A stretch of 64,000 nucleotides of DNA from Lunularia cruciata (GCA_948567375.1 OX419761.1:28496243-28560242), one strand, 5' to 3'; positions 45,230-57,190 are shown, counted from the first letter of the stretch. The notes: generated by a model from the letters alone, not told the origin. Made by a program: numbers and translations.

Positions 45230-47852
45230 ATAGACATTTCCTTACTGGGGGTGCAAGATCTAGAGAGACATGGTCCCATGCATTTGGTGATTTTTGGTGA
45301 CCCATCCCTAACATACATCACGTGTATGTTAGGGACATACACGTGATGGCCAGGTTTGGTTCTTTAGGGTCCCCATTCTGGTATGTTTTGGGAGATGTTA
45401 TGTATACTACAACATCTCTAAGTTCATCTGCCCATTACTCTAGCTTAGATTTTGGAGAATGTCCCTTTGATGGGTGATTTTTGCACCTAGATGGTGGCAA
45501 GTACACATCAAGTCCATTTTTGGATGGGACCTACCATGTTATTAGATGCAGCCAAAGTGAGATCACAAGCTCATTGTCTTTGTCTTTGGTGGACACCAAA
45601 GAGGTTCTAGAGTGTGCTTATGATGGGATTCAATGACTATATCACCTCATTATTGATGACATCTTGGATATTGGGTATTAATCTCAGATGATGGTAATGG
45701 CTGATAGGTCACTTATGGCAATGATGAACCTACTTGGACAGCCTCAAGCCGCTTTTCCCACAATTATGAGTTTCCTAAGCTCCCATGCCTTTTGAGAGGG
45801 AGGCTTTGGATTGTTTTAGGACTCACAATTATAGCAGTTGGTGGAGCCCAATGCCAATGAGAGAGAGAGAGAGAGAGAGCAGGTGATGGGTTTTTGCACT
45901 GGTATTGATGCTATTCTAGCAATGTTAAATGCATCCAAGCATTAGGTGTTAGGTTAGGCTATGGATCTAAGCATTAGGTGTTAGGTTAGGTTTGACCTAG
46001 ATTGTGAGTCTTGGCTTGGCAAAGCAATGTAGGATGTGCTTGATAGGTATCATCACTTGGACACTTGTGAGCTCTGTGCTTATTGAGACAATTCAAGCAC
46101 ATGTTAAGGGTGATAGACCAAGTGGACAAGGTATTCTTGCGACATAGCCAATGGCTACTAGAGAGAGTGGTCTACTTGGATTACACCTTTGGTCTACTTG
46201 GGATGTAGCTCAAGGACATATGGAGCTTGCAACCAAAGTGGAGGGAGTTTTTCACATGGAGGTTGGGACCTCTAGTAGTTGGGAGCATGACTCTACTGCT
46301 CCCAAGGGCTTTGTGTAGCAGCCAATCAATACATCTTCCACTCCTACATCAATTATAGAGGATACTTGGGAGTCAAATTTGGGACCCAAGCTTACAAGAG
46401 GGGAAAGATGGAGAGTTTGAAGGTTCTTGAGGAGCTACACTAGTTTTTTACCTTTAGTATGAAGGATTTGGATATCCTAAAAGGACCTGGTATTTGTGAG
46501 TTGACTAACAATACACAAATTTTTTGACATCCCTATGGATGTAGTGACATGGAGAGAGCATTGATTTGAAGTTGGAGTAGAGATCTTTTTGAGGTGGTTT
46601 TGGTAAAGATTTCACATGGAGAGTATGCATCAACTATGGTAATGCCAACCAAGAAAGATATGCATGGCAACTACACAGATAGGTGGATGTGTGGAGATTA
46701 TTGTCCTATCAACCAATAGACTAGAGCTGATCAAGATGCCATGCCTACACCAAAGGAGATCTTTGATGCAATTGGGCATGCAAAGGTCTTCAATATTTTG
46801 GATCTTTGAGCAGGATATCATCAATTGTTGATCAAAAGGAAGATAAGTCCAAAACAATTTTGAGCTATTGATCCTAATGGCAAGGATGTGTTATATAAAT
46901 GGAGGTTCTTACCATTTGGGTTAAAGAACGCTCATACCTAGTTTTAGAGGGTCATGGACAAGATCCTAGTTAAGTTGGATTTTGCTGAGTGATATATTGA
47001 TGACATTTTGGTTATGACACTACTATGGAGGAGCATGAGAGACATTTATTGGAGGTTTTTGAGAGATTGAGATCTCATGGACTCAAATTATATCGTGGGA
47101 AGTGTAGATTCTTCCATGAGTAGGTTGAGTATTTGTGTTACACTATCTACTTTGGAGGATATGGTGTTTAATAGACCAAGGTAGAGGCTATTGCACATAT
47201 TCCTTTGCCTATGGATATGAGCATTGTGCAAGCATTCCTTGGGTTGGAAAACTTCTATTGTTGCTATGTTAGAAGATTTAGTGCCATTACCAAAGCATTG
47301 ACAAAGTTGACCTAGCTTACACAAGAGTGGTGTTGGGAGATGAGCAAATGAGAGCTTTTGTAGAGCTCAAGAAGAGGTTGACATCTACTCCTATTTTGAG
47401 AAGATCAATCAAATGATGACCATTTCAGGTTCACACCGATTAAAGTATGTTGGGGCTTAGAATAGTGCTCACACAACATGATGATGAGGGGAAGAAGTTT
47501 GTGGTGGCCTATGGTAGTCGCTCCAACAATTCAACAAAGGTAGAATATAGTTCATATAAGGGAGAGTGCTTGGCAGTAGTATGGGCAATAATACATTCCC
47601 AATGTTACCTATTTGGTAACCCTTTTACTCTGATCATTGATCATCAGCCACTAAAGTAGTTGATGGAGTTTGACAAGCTTTCATGGAAACTTGCACAATG
47701 GGCTCTGATTTTACAAGAGTATGATTATGGTTATTCATAGACCTAGAGTGGTGAACCATGATACAGATGGATTGAATAGAACCCATGTCCTAGCCAACAA
47801 GATCAGACTGGAGCATGTTGGCATGGTGAGATAGATGAGGAGATGGTGCCAA
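45230..47852 (+). pseudogene. Element H reverse transcriptase and RNase H
   Basis: After a poorly recognisable stretch (45.23-46.6 kb, including a GA run near 45,860), RT motifs appear: CGDYCPIN (46.69 kb), AMPTPKEIFDAIGHAKVFNI, RFLPFGLKNA, then YIDDILVM (46.99 kb), the Y-x-DD active site. The RNase H part is open at 47447-47659 (ESSYKGECLAVVWA-type stretch, then LIIDHQPLK). Stops are scattered. It belongs to a different gypsy lineage from the nested chromovirus. Interrupted by copy C at 47858; integrase resumes at 54817. Confidence 0.85.
45305..45348. repeat. Two overlapping, mutually exclusive hairpins
   Basis: Stem 1 pairs TCCCTAACATACA (45305-45317) with 45323-45335, perfect over 13 bp. 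Stem 2 pairs CATCACGTGTATG (45316-45328) with 45336-45348, also perfect over 13 bp. They share 45316-45317 and 45323-45328, so only one can form. Located in pol of H just after the chromovirus insertion. Confidence 0.85.
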
Positions 47853-48060
47853 GCTGGTGTGACAACCCGGAAAATATCACTTTTGTAGTAATCAGGTAAG
47901 TAAAGTTTGTTCCCGCAGAGATATTGATAAAAAATGTCCAAATACAAAGTCAAATGTCACAAATTAGTTATTCTTGGGTTCTTCTTTAATTTCTCAGGTA
48001 AGAACTACATACAGAAGAGAGTAACAAGCACTGACTTGTCACAAATTAACACTCCTAATA

Positions 48061-51000
48061 TGTGGTACCCACATCTTTTGTTTTTTTTGTTTTGTTAGCA
48101 TTTGAAGAAGAAGTAGATGGTTAGAACCTAAAGAGGTCTAACCTAGGAAGAAATAAGAAGAAGCGGGGGTGTGAAGTAAAACCCAAAGTTGACCTCGGGT
48201 CAAGACGTGAAGTAAGAACCCAAAGACACAAAGACGAAGAAGAAGACGGAGAGACTTTGTATTGGGCGGCATGAGCGGATCTGAAGAACCTATAACAAAC
48301 ATCTTTGGAGTTGGTGCAATCAAGAAAGTACACGGGAAGAACATAATGACCTTGGGATCAAGAACTTCTTGATAGTGACAGGCAACAACTTCACCAAATT
48401 GGAAATTTGAGAGGAAGAGCAACTGAAGAGTGATTGATTGACGCAAGACTATAAAATTATGAGTTGTGCAAGGAAGTAGATCAATGTCTAGTCGCTACCC
48501 GGTTCCTATTTAGAGTCGACCCAAAGTGATGCAAATTGCAAATCCGCAAGAAGAGGAGTGGGTTAGGATTTTGGGGACGATCTTCCACAAGAGGAAAGTG
48601 AGGAAGCACACAATGACTCCAAAAATGAGTAAGCAGAGTGCGGTGAGAGGGCTTGCAATTTGTAGATTAGAAGTAATAGTGCAGATCAAAGTCTTGACAA
48701 GACTTTGTATCACGTTCCTGGCTTGGAACTAGAACTTTAGTTTTCCAAAATTCATGGTAGAAATTGCAACAAGCAATTGTAAAGATGGCCCAAAACATGA
48801 GGGAAAGAGAGTGAATCCCACATGATGGACAGAGGCAGATTAGAGAGTAGTGTTGGGAAGAGAAGTAGAAGAGGTAGGAGGTACCACCTTCTATTGAAAG
48901 TGTGATGCTTCAGAAGAGACTGCCGAAGTAAGGAATTCGTTCAATCGACCCTGCACTAAGAATGGGTATAAGGTAGACAATTATAGAGACCTTGAGCGGA
49001 GATGGATAGTAAGCGCGATGGTAGCCATGTTCAAGCCAGAGCAAACCACCTATGTTACTATGCAACAAGTGGTGTTCTTTCACCAAATGTTTGCGGGAGA
49101 GGCAATAGATTGGGCAAAATGTTTGCATCAAAGAGTGGAGCAGATGATTTTAGGATGGAGAATGGATATGCCACCTCATTACTTTGTGCCATTTGCAGCG
49201 CACTTTTATTTTGGGTTGAACTTGCTGACTTCGGAAGAATGAAGTTGAATGCGTTCGCACTTTCATCCAGATTTATGCAAGGAGGCCGATGTAGATGAGC
49301 GATATTATATGGAAATAGTGCAAGATGGGGATGCGTACTACAAGGAGAGTAGGAAGGAGAAGATCGTAGCAATTGACCTTCCAAGGGCGCAAAGGAGAGC
49401 CAAGCTTGAGAGTTGTGTTGTGACAGTACAACCCTAGAAAGTTCCAAAGATTAATCCAATGGCAGTGGTAGTGAAGACAAAGGAAGCCATGCAGGAAGAA
49501 GAAGAAGAAGAATCGAAAGGAGAAACTGGATCAAAGGAAGGAATGTTGGGAGAAGAAGAGGGGTTCACGCTATGGAGTGAAGAATTGAGCAGTAACAGCG
49601 AAGGCAAAGTAGAGGTTCAGCAAACACGATAGCAGATGAAGGAGGCCGGAAAGCCGAGTCCCAAAGTTTCCATGCTGGAATGAGGAAGTGAGAAGAAGAA
49701 GGGAGAGGAAGTCATGGCACAACCCCGAACTGCCAAGGGTAAGAATGCTCTGAATGTATATGCAGTGGGGCCTAGTAAAAGTTACTCAGGAGGAGGGAGA
49801 AATTTCAGAAGAAGAAACTTTGAAGGTGTGAAGATCGTGACTTCGGAGCAAGGTACAAGACGTAGAGTGGTTGGAACCCAAAGTCCGAGCCAATGACGCA
49901 AGGTGCAAAGGAGTGGACTATTTGTCCAGAGTTGTATGTCCACTGTTGAGGATGTTGCAGCAGAAGAAGATGGAGATGGTAAGTGCTAATCTTGAGGTAT
50001 AGGATGAATTGGCAGTAGTAAAAACTTGGAGTGCAGAAACCTCGTTGCTACAAAGTAAGTTGACGAGGGTGGAGATGGAAGTCAAAGAACTTTGGGTTGA
50101 GGAGGTTCTTTGGAGTAAGCACTTTGAGGTGACAAGGGAAGAAGTAGTAAAGAGTCGCGAGGAAGCTAAAGAGATGACCGTGATGGTTGCAGAGTTGAAA
50201 GGAGAACTTGCAGATGTGCATGTAGAGTAGATTCCACACTCCAAAGCAATTGCGGCGGTGATGGAGCAAGAGTTAGAGAGTCTCAAGAAGAAGGCAGCGG
50301 AGAAAGATCAGGCCTGACAATGAGAGTTAATGGAGCATAGTAGAGAAGAAGATTGGTTGCAAGGGTTGGTGTGAGTAGCAGAGGAGCAACTCTCTATGAA
50401 TCAGAGGGAGAAGAAGACATTGAAGGCTGAATTTGAAGATGAGCTCCAGATGTATTGTAGTGAATTGGAAGAAGAGAGGAAGAAGGAGAAGCTTAAGGTT
50501 GGAGAAGAAGCTAATGAAGTAGAAGGCATTGTCAATGAAATCAAGGCCATGCTGAGCACGGAAGTTGAATGTAAAATTGAAGAGGCGCAATTGCATGAGA
50601 TGAAGTTACTAGTGCAAGAGACAAGCAAGAGGAAGGCAAAGGATACGGAGTTGAATAATCTCTTAATGCATCTGCAAGATAGTGTAGATAGGAAGATGTT
50701 AGAGGTGGGAGACAATGTGTGTCTCAGACTAGATCTTATAAGGATGGAGTTAGCTAAACTTTGTAGTGAGGTAGAAGAAGTACAAAGACCCAAAGTCATA
50801 GAAGTAGGAGTTCAAGTGTCTTCGGAGTTGTTCTCTGAAACTTTAGAGAAGAGTGGGTCGTAAGATAAGGAAGTAGATGGATTACCCATGATCTCAATTG
50901 TAGATTGTAGTGAAGAAATTGTAGAAATAGAAGAGATATGAGTAAAATTGGATAGACCCAAGGATGGGGAAATTATAGAGAGATCATCGGGTTTGAAAGC

Positions 51001-51824
51001 CAATGACGAGGTTAACATCAGATCGGATTAGAAACATAATTGAGATTTGAAGAGGCAGATATGAAGAGGTGCATTCTCATTTTGGATTTGCAGGTTAGAA
51101 GAGTTGTTGTAGAACGGTATAGTTGTTAGAACTGTCGCTTGCTTCACTATTTAAGAGTGACATTCACAGTCTTATGTTGTTCAATGCTCATAATTTCTGA
51201 GAATAGATAAAGCAAAGTGCTGTGAAGGAGTGCTTGTTGCTTGAGCTTAATTTTGAGTATCAACCTTGTGTTTGTGCTTGTGAGTGTGTGGAGAAATTTG
51301 AAGTGCAAGTCAATGTGCTTGTTGGATGTTGGAATCCGCAACCTTGATCTTTACTTTGTGTGTTTGATCTTGAGTGAAGTGCAATCGAAGCAATGCCTTG
51401 ACAAATCTGAGAGGAATTGTAGTGTTGGTAGTATTTTGCATTTGTGAGTGCAACGTAAGGTTGATGTGGAGCAATTTCAATCGAGGAAGTTGTGCCTTCA
51501 GTGGAGGGGTGGAACAAAATTCTGAGGTGAAGTCATTTTGCAATGAAGTGCCGTTTTTGGGAGTGCTTGAATCATCACAATCAAGATTGTTTGGAAATAT
51601 TTGATGGAATTGTGATTAAGGAGTGTTAATTTGTGACGTGACTACAAATCAATGCTTGTTACTCTCTTCTAGGTGTGGTTTCTACCTGAGAGATTAAAGA
51701 TGCAACCAAGAAGAATTGAAATTGTTACTTTGCTTTGTATTTGACCAATTATGACTTGTACCTCTGCGGGAACAAACTTTACTTACCTGAGAACCGCAAA
51801 AGTGATATTTTCCGAGTTGTCTCA
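48061..51824 (+). mobile_element. TG..CA coiled-coil element, copy D (nested in C)
   Basis: Begins TGTGGTACCCACA (48061) and ends GAGTTGTCTCA (51824). Flanked by TAATA (48056-48060) and TAATC (51825-51829). The 3' region of copies A, B and D shows the unoccupied sequence at this point (CACTCCTTAATCACAAC when read in the orientation of C), which confirms insertion of one family member into another. Confidence 0.87.
48484..51031 (+). pseudogene. Coiled-coil element protein, copy D (broken)
   Basis: Starts ATGTCTAGTCGC 26 bases after a TATAAAAT box (48450-48457) and ends ..NIRSD-stop at 51029-51031. Conserved domain pieces: ICRLEVIVQIKVLTRL (48.66-48.71 kb), then FFHQMFAGEAIDWAKC and PPHYFVPFAAHFYFGLNLL within 49018-49242. 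The coiled-coil half is open at 50396-50863. Several stops and frame changes separate these. It has more divergent wording than A and B, so C and D form a second subfamily. Confidence 0.8.
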
Positions 51825-51899
51825 TAATCACAAATCCATCAAATCTTATTACATAATCTTGATTGTGATGATTCAATCTCTCCCAAAAATGGCACTTCA

Positions 51900-54385
51900 C
51901 TACAAAATGACTCACTATTTCTACTACCTCTTCACTATAAACTAGAATTGGACTGGTGGGTAACTTATCTAACTTGTTTCCTCCCAACCCACTCTTCTCT
52001 AAAGTGTCAAGTGCTAAATACAAAGACACTTGCACTCCTACCTCTCTTACTTTGGACTTTGTCTCTAACCTCAGGGAACTACAAAGACTCTCCAATTCTG
52101 AATGTACTAAGTCTAATCTAAGACACACATTGTCTTCTGCTTCTAATATCTTCCTATCTACTCAACCTCTTAAGCAAATCAACAATTGGTTCAATTTGAT
52201 GTCCTTTGCTTTCTTCTTCCTTGTTTCCTACACTAACAACTTTAACTCGTGTAGTCTTGCTTCCTCCAATTGGACTTTAGACATTGTCCCTAATATTGCT
52301 TTCATTCTTGCAATGACATCTTTGCTTGCATCTTGTCTTGACATCTATAACTTCTCTCTCTCTGCTTAAAATTCTTTCCAATACATCTTTACTTCATCTT
52401 CCAACTCGACCTTCAATGCTTCCTTCTTCTTCACACTCTGCCTAAGCTGTTCTTCCATTCCTTTGACCAACCCCACAATCATTTTTCTTCTCTATCACGC
52501 AAGGCCAACTCTTGTTGGTAAGCCCGATCTTTCTTTGCTACATTGGCCTTCAAACTCTTGAACTCTTGATCCATAATAGCAGCCATGGCCTTCAAATGAA
52601 TAACTTCTACATGTGTATTGTGCACTTTTGCCCGCAAGGCCTCAAACTTCACTAATTGCTCCTTCTGATCTTCTTCTTGCCATGGCTTTGCCTCTCTTTG
52701 CAAAGTCCCTCGTTAGACTCTCAATCTCCTTTCTCCTTAGCTCTACATCATTACAAAGCTCTACTAGCTCCCACTCTCCCCAACTCATCTTCTTTTTCAA
52801 CTCCAAATTTTCATCACTCATATATTGTACTACTACCAATTTGTCCTTCACTCTTGAGTGATCGTGCTTCAATTCATCTTTCTTCTTTTGTAATTGTACT
52901 ACAAAAGGACAAACTACTTGTGACAAGTACTCTACTCCACTCAAGATTTTGGATTTCTCAACTTGCTTTGGCTCTTTGCTTCTTACCTCTTCTACTAGAG
53001 CTTTACGCCAAAGTCATTATCTTCTAACTCTTAGAGGTTCTTCATCTGAACTAGCCTTTTCTTCTTCTAACAAACTCACATTACTTAGTTCTGCTACCGC
53101 AATAACAACACTTCTTCTTTTTCCCCGCTGAACTTCTGCCATTGGCTTGGCCTCCAAAGTTTCTTCTATTTCAGCTAGATGAAACTCCTTCTCTCCTTCT
53201 TTGGGATCATCTCTACCTCATTGCTGAACTTCTACCTCACCTTTCCTCCCACTGCTCTACTCTTCACTTTGCAACATCATCTCTGGTTCTTCTTCTTCTT
53301 TCAAGCCTTCTTCATTGCACTTGGCTTCACCTTCCAACTCTTCTGCTCCCGATGACTCATCAAGCACTACAACTTCTTATCTTGGGTTTACTTTCCGCAC
53401 CTTCTTTGGCTTGACTGGCAACAAACTCTCCTCTAGGCAAATTTGCTTTTGTTTCTTCAAACTGGCCACTATCACTCATAGATATTGCCCTGTGCACAAA
53501 TTGTGCTCACCACTACTTTGGATCTGTTGAATATACTGCTATTCCTTGCCATCTATAGTCTTTTGTAAGTCGGGATGGAAATATGACACCATCTTTCTTT
53601 GCTAGACTCCTTCATCAAGTTCAATCTAAAGTAGAAATGGGTAGGGAATTGCACTAGATAATCTTGTTGTCCAACACCACACCATCTGCCATGTTCTTTG
53701 TTGAAAACACTTTGCCCAATTTATTGGCGCACCTGCAAACATTTGGTGGAAGAAGACTGCCTGATGCTTTGTCACATAAGTCATGCAATTTTGCTTGAAA
53801 AGTGCCATCATTGCCCCAATGATGCTTTGCTTGACTGGGTCTTGATAGGTATCCACCTTGTACCTGTTCTTCGTGCATGGCGATGTAAAGGAATTTTGAA
53901 TCTCATCCATCTCCTCTACAGACTCTCCTTTTCCAAGAAGGTAGCTCCAGTTTCCTTACCAGCCTTTCTCCCCAATACCAGTCTCCAATCCGCCTCTATC
54001 CATTGAGCCAGATTGCCTCTCTTTCCTTCACCCTCAGGCCCCTCCTTACAATCACTCAGGGCTGCTTTGGCCATGAACCCTAGAAGCTCAAATTCTAGTT
54101 CCATGCTAGAAAATTGATCCAAAGTCTACTTAGAATTTCAATTTGAGCTATCATATCTAATCTTTGAATCACTAGATTTCTTACTACGAGCAATAGACTC
54201 TTCTTCTCACCCTTCTTTGGCATTGTGTGATCTCTAGTGCATGGTAATTGAAAGATGATTCTACCATCCCTTGGTCTTGAAATCCTAACTCCTTTAGCCT
54301 TGCTAAACATCAAACACTCAACTTGCTTCTCTACAAGAACTCCTTTAGGTTGACTAGTCAATGGCATAGAATACTTGCAAGACAT
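51900..54385 (-). pseudogene. Coiled-coil element protein, copy C (broken, C-terminus deleted)
   Basis: Minus-strand start MSCKYSMPLTSQ at 54385, with TATAAAAT just upstream (54412-54419). Conserved domain: GKRGNLAQWIEADWRLVLGR (54.0 kb), YQDPVKQSIIGAMMALFK, FFHQMFAGAPINWAKCF (53.7-53.8 kb). Coiled-coil pieces lie at 52642-52944 and 52479-52703. The frame then runs through KVREVGVQVS to EEVVEI and enters 3' region sequence because of an internal deletion. Multiple stops; dead. Confidence 0.8.
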
Positions 54386-54816
54386 TTCACAATCTCCTCA
54401 ACAAAGTCCTAATTTTATAGTTCCTCATTGATAAGCCATTCCTCCGTCACTCGTCACTAAAATGCACCTTTTCTGCATGACTTCTTGTTAGTGTTATACA
54501 GGTTTGGTGGTTCACACCTTGTCTACCATCTTTTTGCATGTACTTTCTTGATTTGCCTCTACAAAGAGAAGTTGTTATGCTGTCTTTGCATCGAGTTGAT
54601 CACCCCAATACGAAGTCCACTTACTTTGGATCTCTCTTTGCTGGTTTTGATCTCAGTACTTCATTTTGGACTCAGAGTTATGTTACTTTGGATTTCAACC
54701 TAAAGTAACCCTTCTTTGCCTTCTATTGCCATTTGTGTTCAACACGACTTCATCTATACACTTCTTCTTCAAAACCGCACAAAAATTAACAAAACCAAAA
54801 AAATGTGGGTACCACA

Positions 54817-55930
54817 ACTAGCATGCATCTACCTTTCTTTGCATATTTTCCAAGGCTTTGGTGATATCTCTCTTAGTGCATACAAGAGGAGTTATTGAGG
54901 TCATAGATCTAGAGAGTGGAGATAGTGGTACAGTTCAATGAGACATTCATGATGATGTCTTAATGATGAGCTTTCTTCACATTGGTGTTATGGGTGGCAT
55001 AATTATGGCCAAGGAGAGAGTTCATGTTCTTCAACAAGCTAGGCGGTTCAGATTGGAGGGCATACACCTTCTTTGTGTATGGGAGGATGGTAGGGTGAGA
55101 GAAGTACCATTTCCATCTCAGAGATCATAATTGGTATGTCGTGCTGATGAGGAGCTAGGACATTTTGGAGTAAAGTATACATATAACTTACTCTTAAGTC
55201 ATTATTGGTGATGTGGTTTGCAGATCAATGTACAATAGTTTGGTGCTAGATGTGTGGTTTGTGACCAAGTTAGAGCATCATTTAATGCTCCTATGCTATA
55301 GTTACACCCATTACCTATCATGGGATTGGGTTATCATTGGAGTTTGGACTTTGTTGGACCTTTACCATTGACTATTAGACAGTATCGGTACATTTTGGTG
55401 ATGGTGGAGCCATTCTCCAAGTGGATTGAGTTGGTGGCAATTCTTGATAAGTCTAGTGAAAGGAAGGCTTACTCATTCCTAGATTGGGTTCTTAGTCATT
55501 TTGGTGCACTAGTTGAGGTTTTGACTGATCAAGGTATAAAGTTCTTGAAGGAGTTTTAGGTCTTGTGTGACAAGGCTTTGATTGATCATCATACCACCTA
55601 CCAAGATCACCTTGAAGCAGATGGCTTAGTAGAGAAAGTGGTTCAAACAATGAAGAGAGGATTGTGAAAGTATGATTTACAAAGAGGCCACTTGGGAGAT
55701 TGGGATCTCCAATTACCTTGGTTGGCCATGGGCTATCAATTCAGCCTGCAAGCCTCCTTAGCATCCTTCTTTCCTTACTTTCTACTCTATGGATGAGATC
55801 TAGATTTACTTGTAGCCATTTGCCAAGATTCTATTGTAGTTTTGGACTTGGGTGATCTGGATGAATGGATAAGCGCATGTTCTTGATGGGTAGAGATCTT
55901 TTAGAGAGTGATGCCAATGGCCTTTGAGAA
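54817..55930 (+). pseudogene. Element H integrase
   Basis: Resumes after copy C. The zinc-binding part reads H..H in ADEELGHFGVKYTYNLLLSH and CVVC (55.15-55.27 kb). The core starts YHWSLDFVGPLPLTIRQYRY with the first Asp and has the second in VLTDQGIKFLKEF, inside the open stretch 55320-55559. Stops follow. This continuity with the RNase H segment before 47,852 shows that copy C split one gene. Confidence 0.85.
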
Positions 55931-56091
55931 CTTGTTGATTGCTCAAAATAGGGATTCTTTATGTTATGATACCATTTGAGGAGGTTATAGACCCTCAATC
56001 AGTCAATTTCATCTAGGTGACTATGTATTTTTACAACAAACAACACCAATGACACTTGATGTTTCTACAAGCCGCACTATCTTGAGAGTGT

Positions 56092-56400
56092 ATGAGTTTT
56101 TTCCATCTAGAGTCCTTGTGTTTGGAAAGACATGATGGTGTTGTTTGGAAGGATCATGCGCATAATTATACGTCATGCCACTTCCCAAACGTTGATAGTA
56201 CTATGGACCCAAGCTTGGCACTTGTACAAGTAGGCTTGCGATGTATATTATGTAGCTATTCTGGTGGAGTTGCTACTATGTTAATTTGTGATAGCTGTTC
56301 AAGAGGATTGCATATGGTATGTTTGACTCCTCCCCTCACGGTGGTTTCTCAAGGACAATAGTTATGCCCTAGATGTACTTGACTTATAGCTAGTTCATCC
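56092..56400 (+). pseudogene. PHD finger at the C-terminus of element H pol
   Basis: Open frame 56092-56361, ending with a C4HC3 zinc finger: C-ILC, then ICDSCSRGLHMVC, then (after one stop where the conserved Trp would be, TGG to TAG at 56359) LCPRC, ending at 56376. Spacing C-X2-C-X11-C-X2-C-X4-H-X2-C-X14-C-X2-C fits a PHD finger. PHD fingers read histone H3 tails; by position this one replaces the chromodomain as the integration-targeting module. The polypurine tract and LTR follow at 56.54 kb. Confidence 0.8.
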
Positions 56401-56540
56401 TTTATATGGTATAGATTGCAGACATGCAAGTAACAATGTGGCTCGATAACACATGGCCTCTTGATCTTTTACCCTCCATTAGGTATACCATATACTTAGA
56501 GTAGATAGCTATTTGGACTTAGAGTGACCTAACCGTCAGC

Positions 56541-56552
56541 TAAGGGGGCAAT
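56541..56552 (+). other. Polypurine tract of element H
   Basis: AAGGGGGCAAT directly precedes the TGTGGCAC start of the 3' LTR, as required for plus-strand priming. Confidence 0.7.
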
Positions 56553-57077
56553 TGTGGCACTATAGACTCCATGTATGACTTATGTGTATGTTGTGTAACA
56601 ATGTATGTTGTGTAGCAATATATATATGCACAACAATTGTCATGCCATTTGTAGCATCACACCTACATTGCTCGGATGTTGGAGTAGCAGTGTTGGTAGT
56701 CAAGAGTATTTGGCAATTACTTATAGATTCCTTGTTGAGTTACTCATAGATTATTTATTGATGGTCAGATTTTATGTTTGGGATGTTGACTATATGGTGG
56801 AGCTTACCTTCACTTGCACTATCAATGAGACTATTAGAGTTGGAGACCTAGGTTGAGGTCAAGGGATATACTTTCAAAGTGCAGCTCTAGAGAGCTCACT
56901 TCTTTGATGTTGAGCCTTTGAGTTCTTGGCTATGGTGGGTAGAGGCTAACAAGCATCACCTAGAATCTCTTAGCTAGAGTGGGCATGGCTTGATTCTAAT
57001 CAATGCCCAATTATTGGCAGATTGTTGAGTGATAGATCAAGTACTTATCCGATTAAGTGTGATTTGAGTTGTGAACA
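56553..57077 (+). repeat. 3' LTR of element H
   Basis: Starts TGTGGCACTATAGACTCC and ends TTGTGAACA. It matches the 5' LTR over most of its length and carries the unoccupied version of the copy A target (AAGTACTTATCC). Confidence 0.8.
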
Positions 57078-57087
57078 AATTGATTAT

Positions 57088-57190
57088 TGTGGCACTTTAG
57101 AGTCCATGTATGACTTATGTGTGAGTTGTGCTTCTATAGTTCATGATTTTGACAGTGATGTATATTATATTGTGATGTATATATACAAAC
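57088..57190 (+). repeat. Second, truncated LTR start of the H family
   Basis: TGTGGCACTTTAGAGTCC and CATGTATGACTTATGTGT repeat the start of the LTR at 56553, only ten bases after that LTR ends. It is cut by fragment E. This suggests tandem LTRs of related elements or a recombination product. Confidence 0.65.

Larger units (their letters stand above)
47858..54816 (-). mobile_element. TG..CA coiled-coil element, copy C (minus strand), split by copy D
   Basis: On the minus strand it starts TGTGGTACCCACA (ending at 54816 in plus coordinates) and ends GGGTTGTCACA at 47858. Flanking 5-mers are GCTGG (47853-47857) and ACTAG (54817-54821), which differ by two G/A transitions. Copy D is inserted 203 bp from its 3' end. 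Without D and one duplication, C is about 3.2 kb. A ~600-bp deletion joins the C-terminal coding region (EEVVEI) directly to the distal 3' region (near 51.9 kb). Confidence 0.85.
28198..57077 (+). mobile_element. Old Ty3/gypsy LTR retrotransposon H, interrupted by nested insertions
   Basis: Subtracting the inserted elements (28715-32449, 36355-40148, 40687-45224, 47858-54816 and one target duplication each) leaves about 9.8 kb. In order: 5' LTR, gag with CCHC knuckle, protease remnant, RT, RNase H, integrase, PHD finger, polypurine tract and 3' LTR. The reading is consistent across each insertion point, and the 3' LTR supplies an uninterrupted version of the site hit by copy A. All coding parts carry multiple stops, so the element is dead. 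Confidence 0.8.

Noticed and set aside
45859..45880. GA-repeat run as a regulatory GAGA element
   Set aside because: It lies inside the dead pol gene of element H and is most simply a microsatellite.
47858..48060. Apparent 200-bp terminal inverted repeat of copy D
   Set aside because: The segment is the 3' end of copy C in the other orientation. C resumes right after D at 51,825 with matching sequence, so this is nesting and not a real inverted repeat of the element.
51900..53530. Several plus-strand open frames of 60-137 residues
   Set aside because: They are the antisense of the coiled-coil gene of copy C, whose Glu/Lys codons give Leu/Ser/Phe-rich frames on the other strand.
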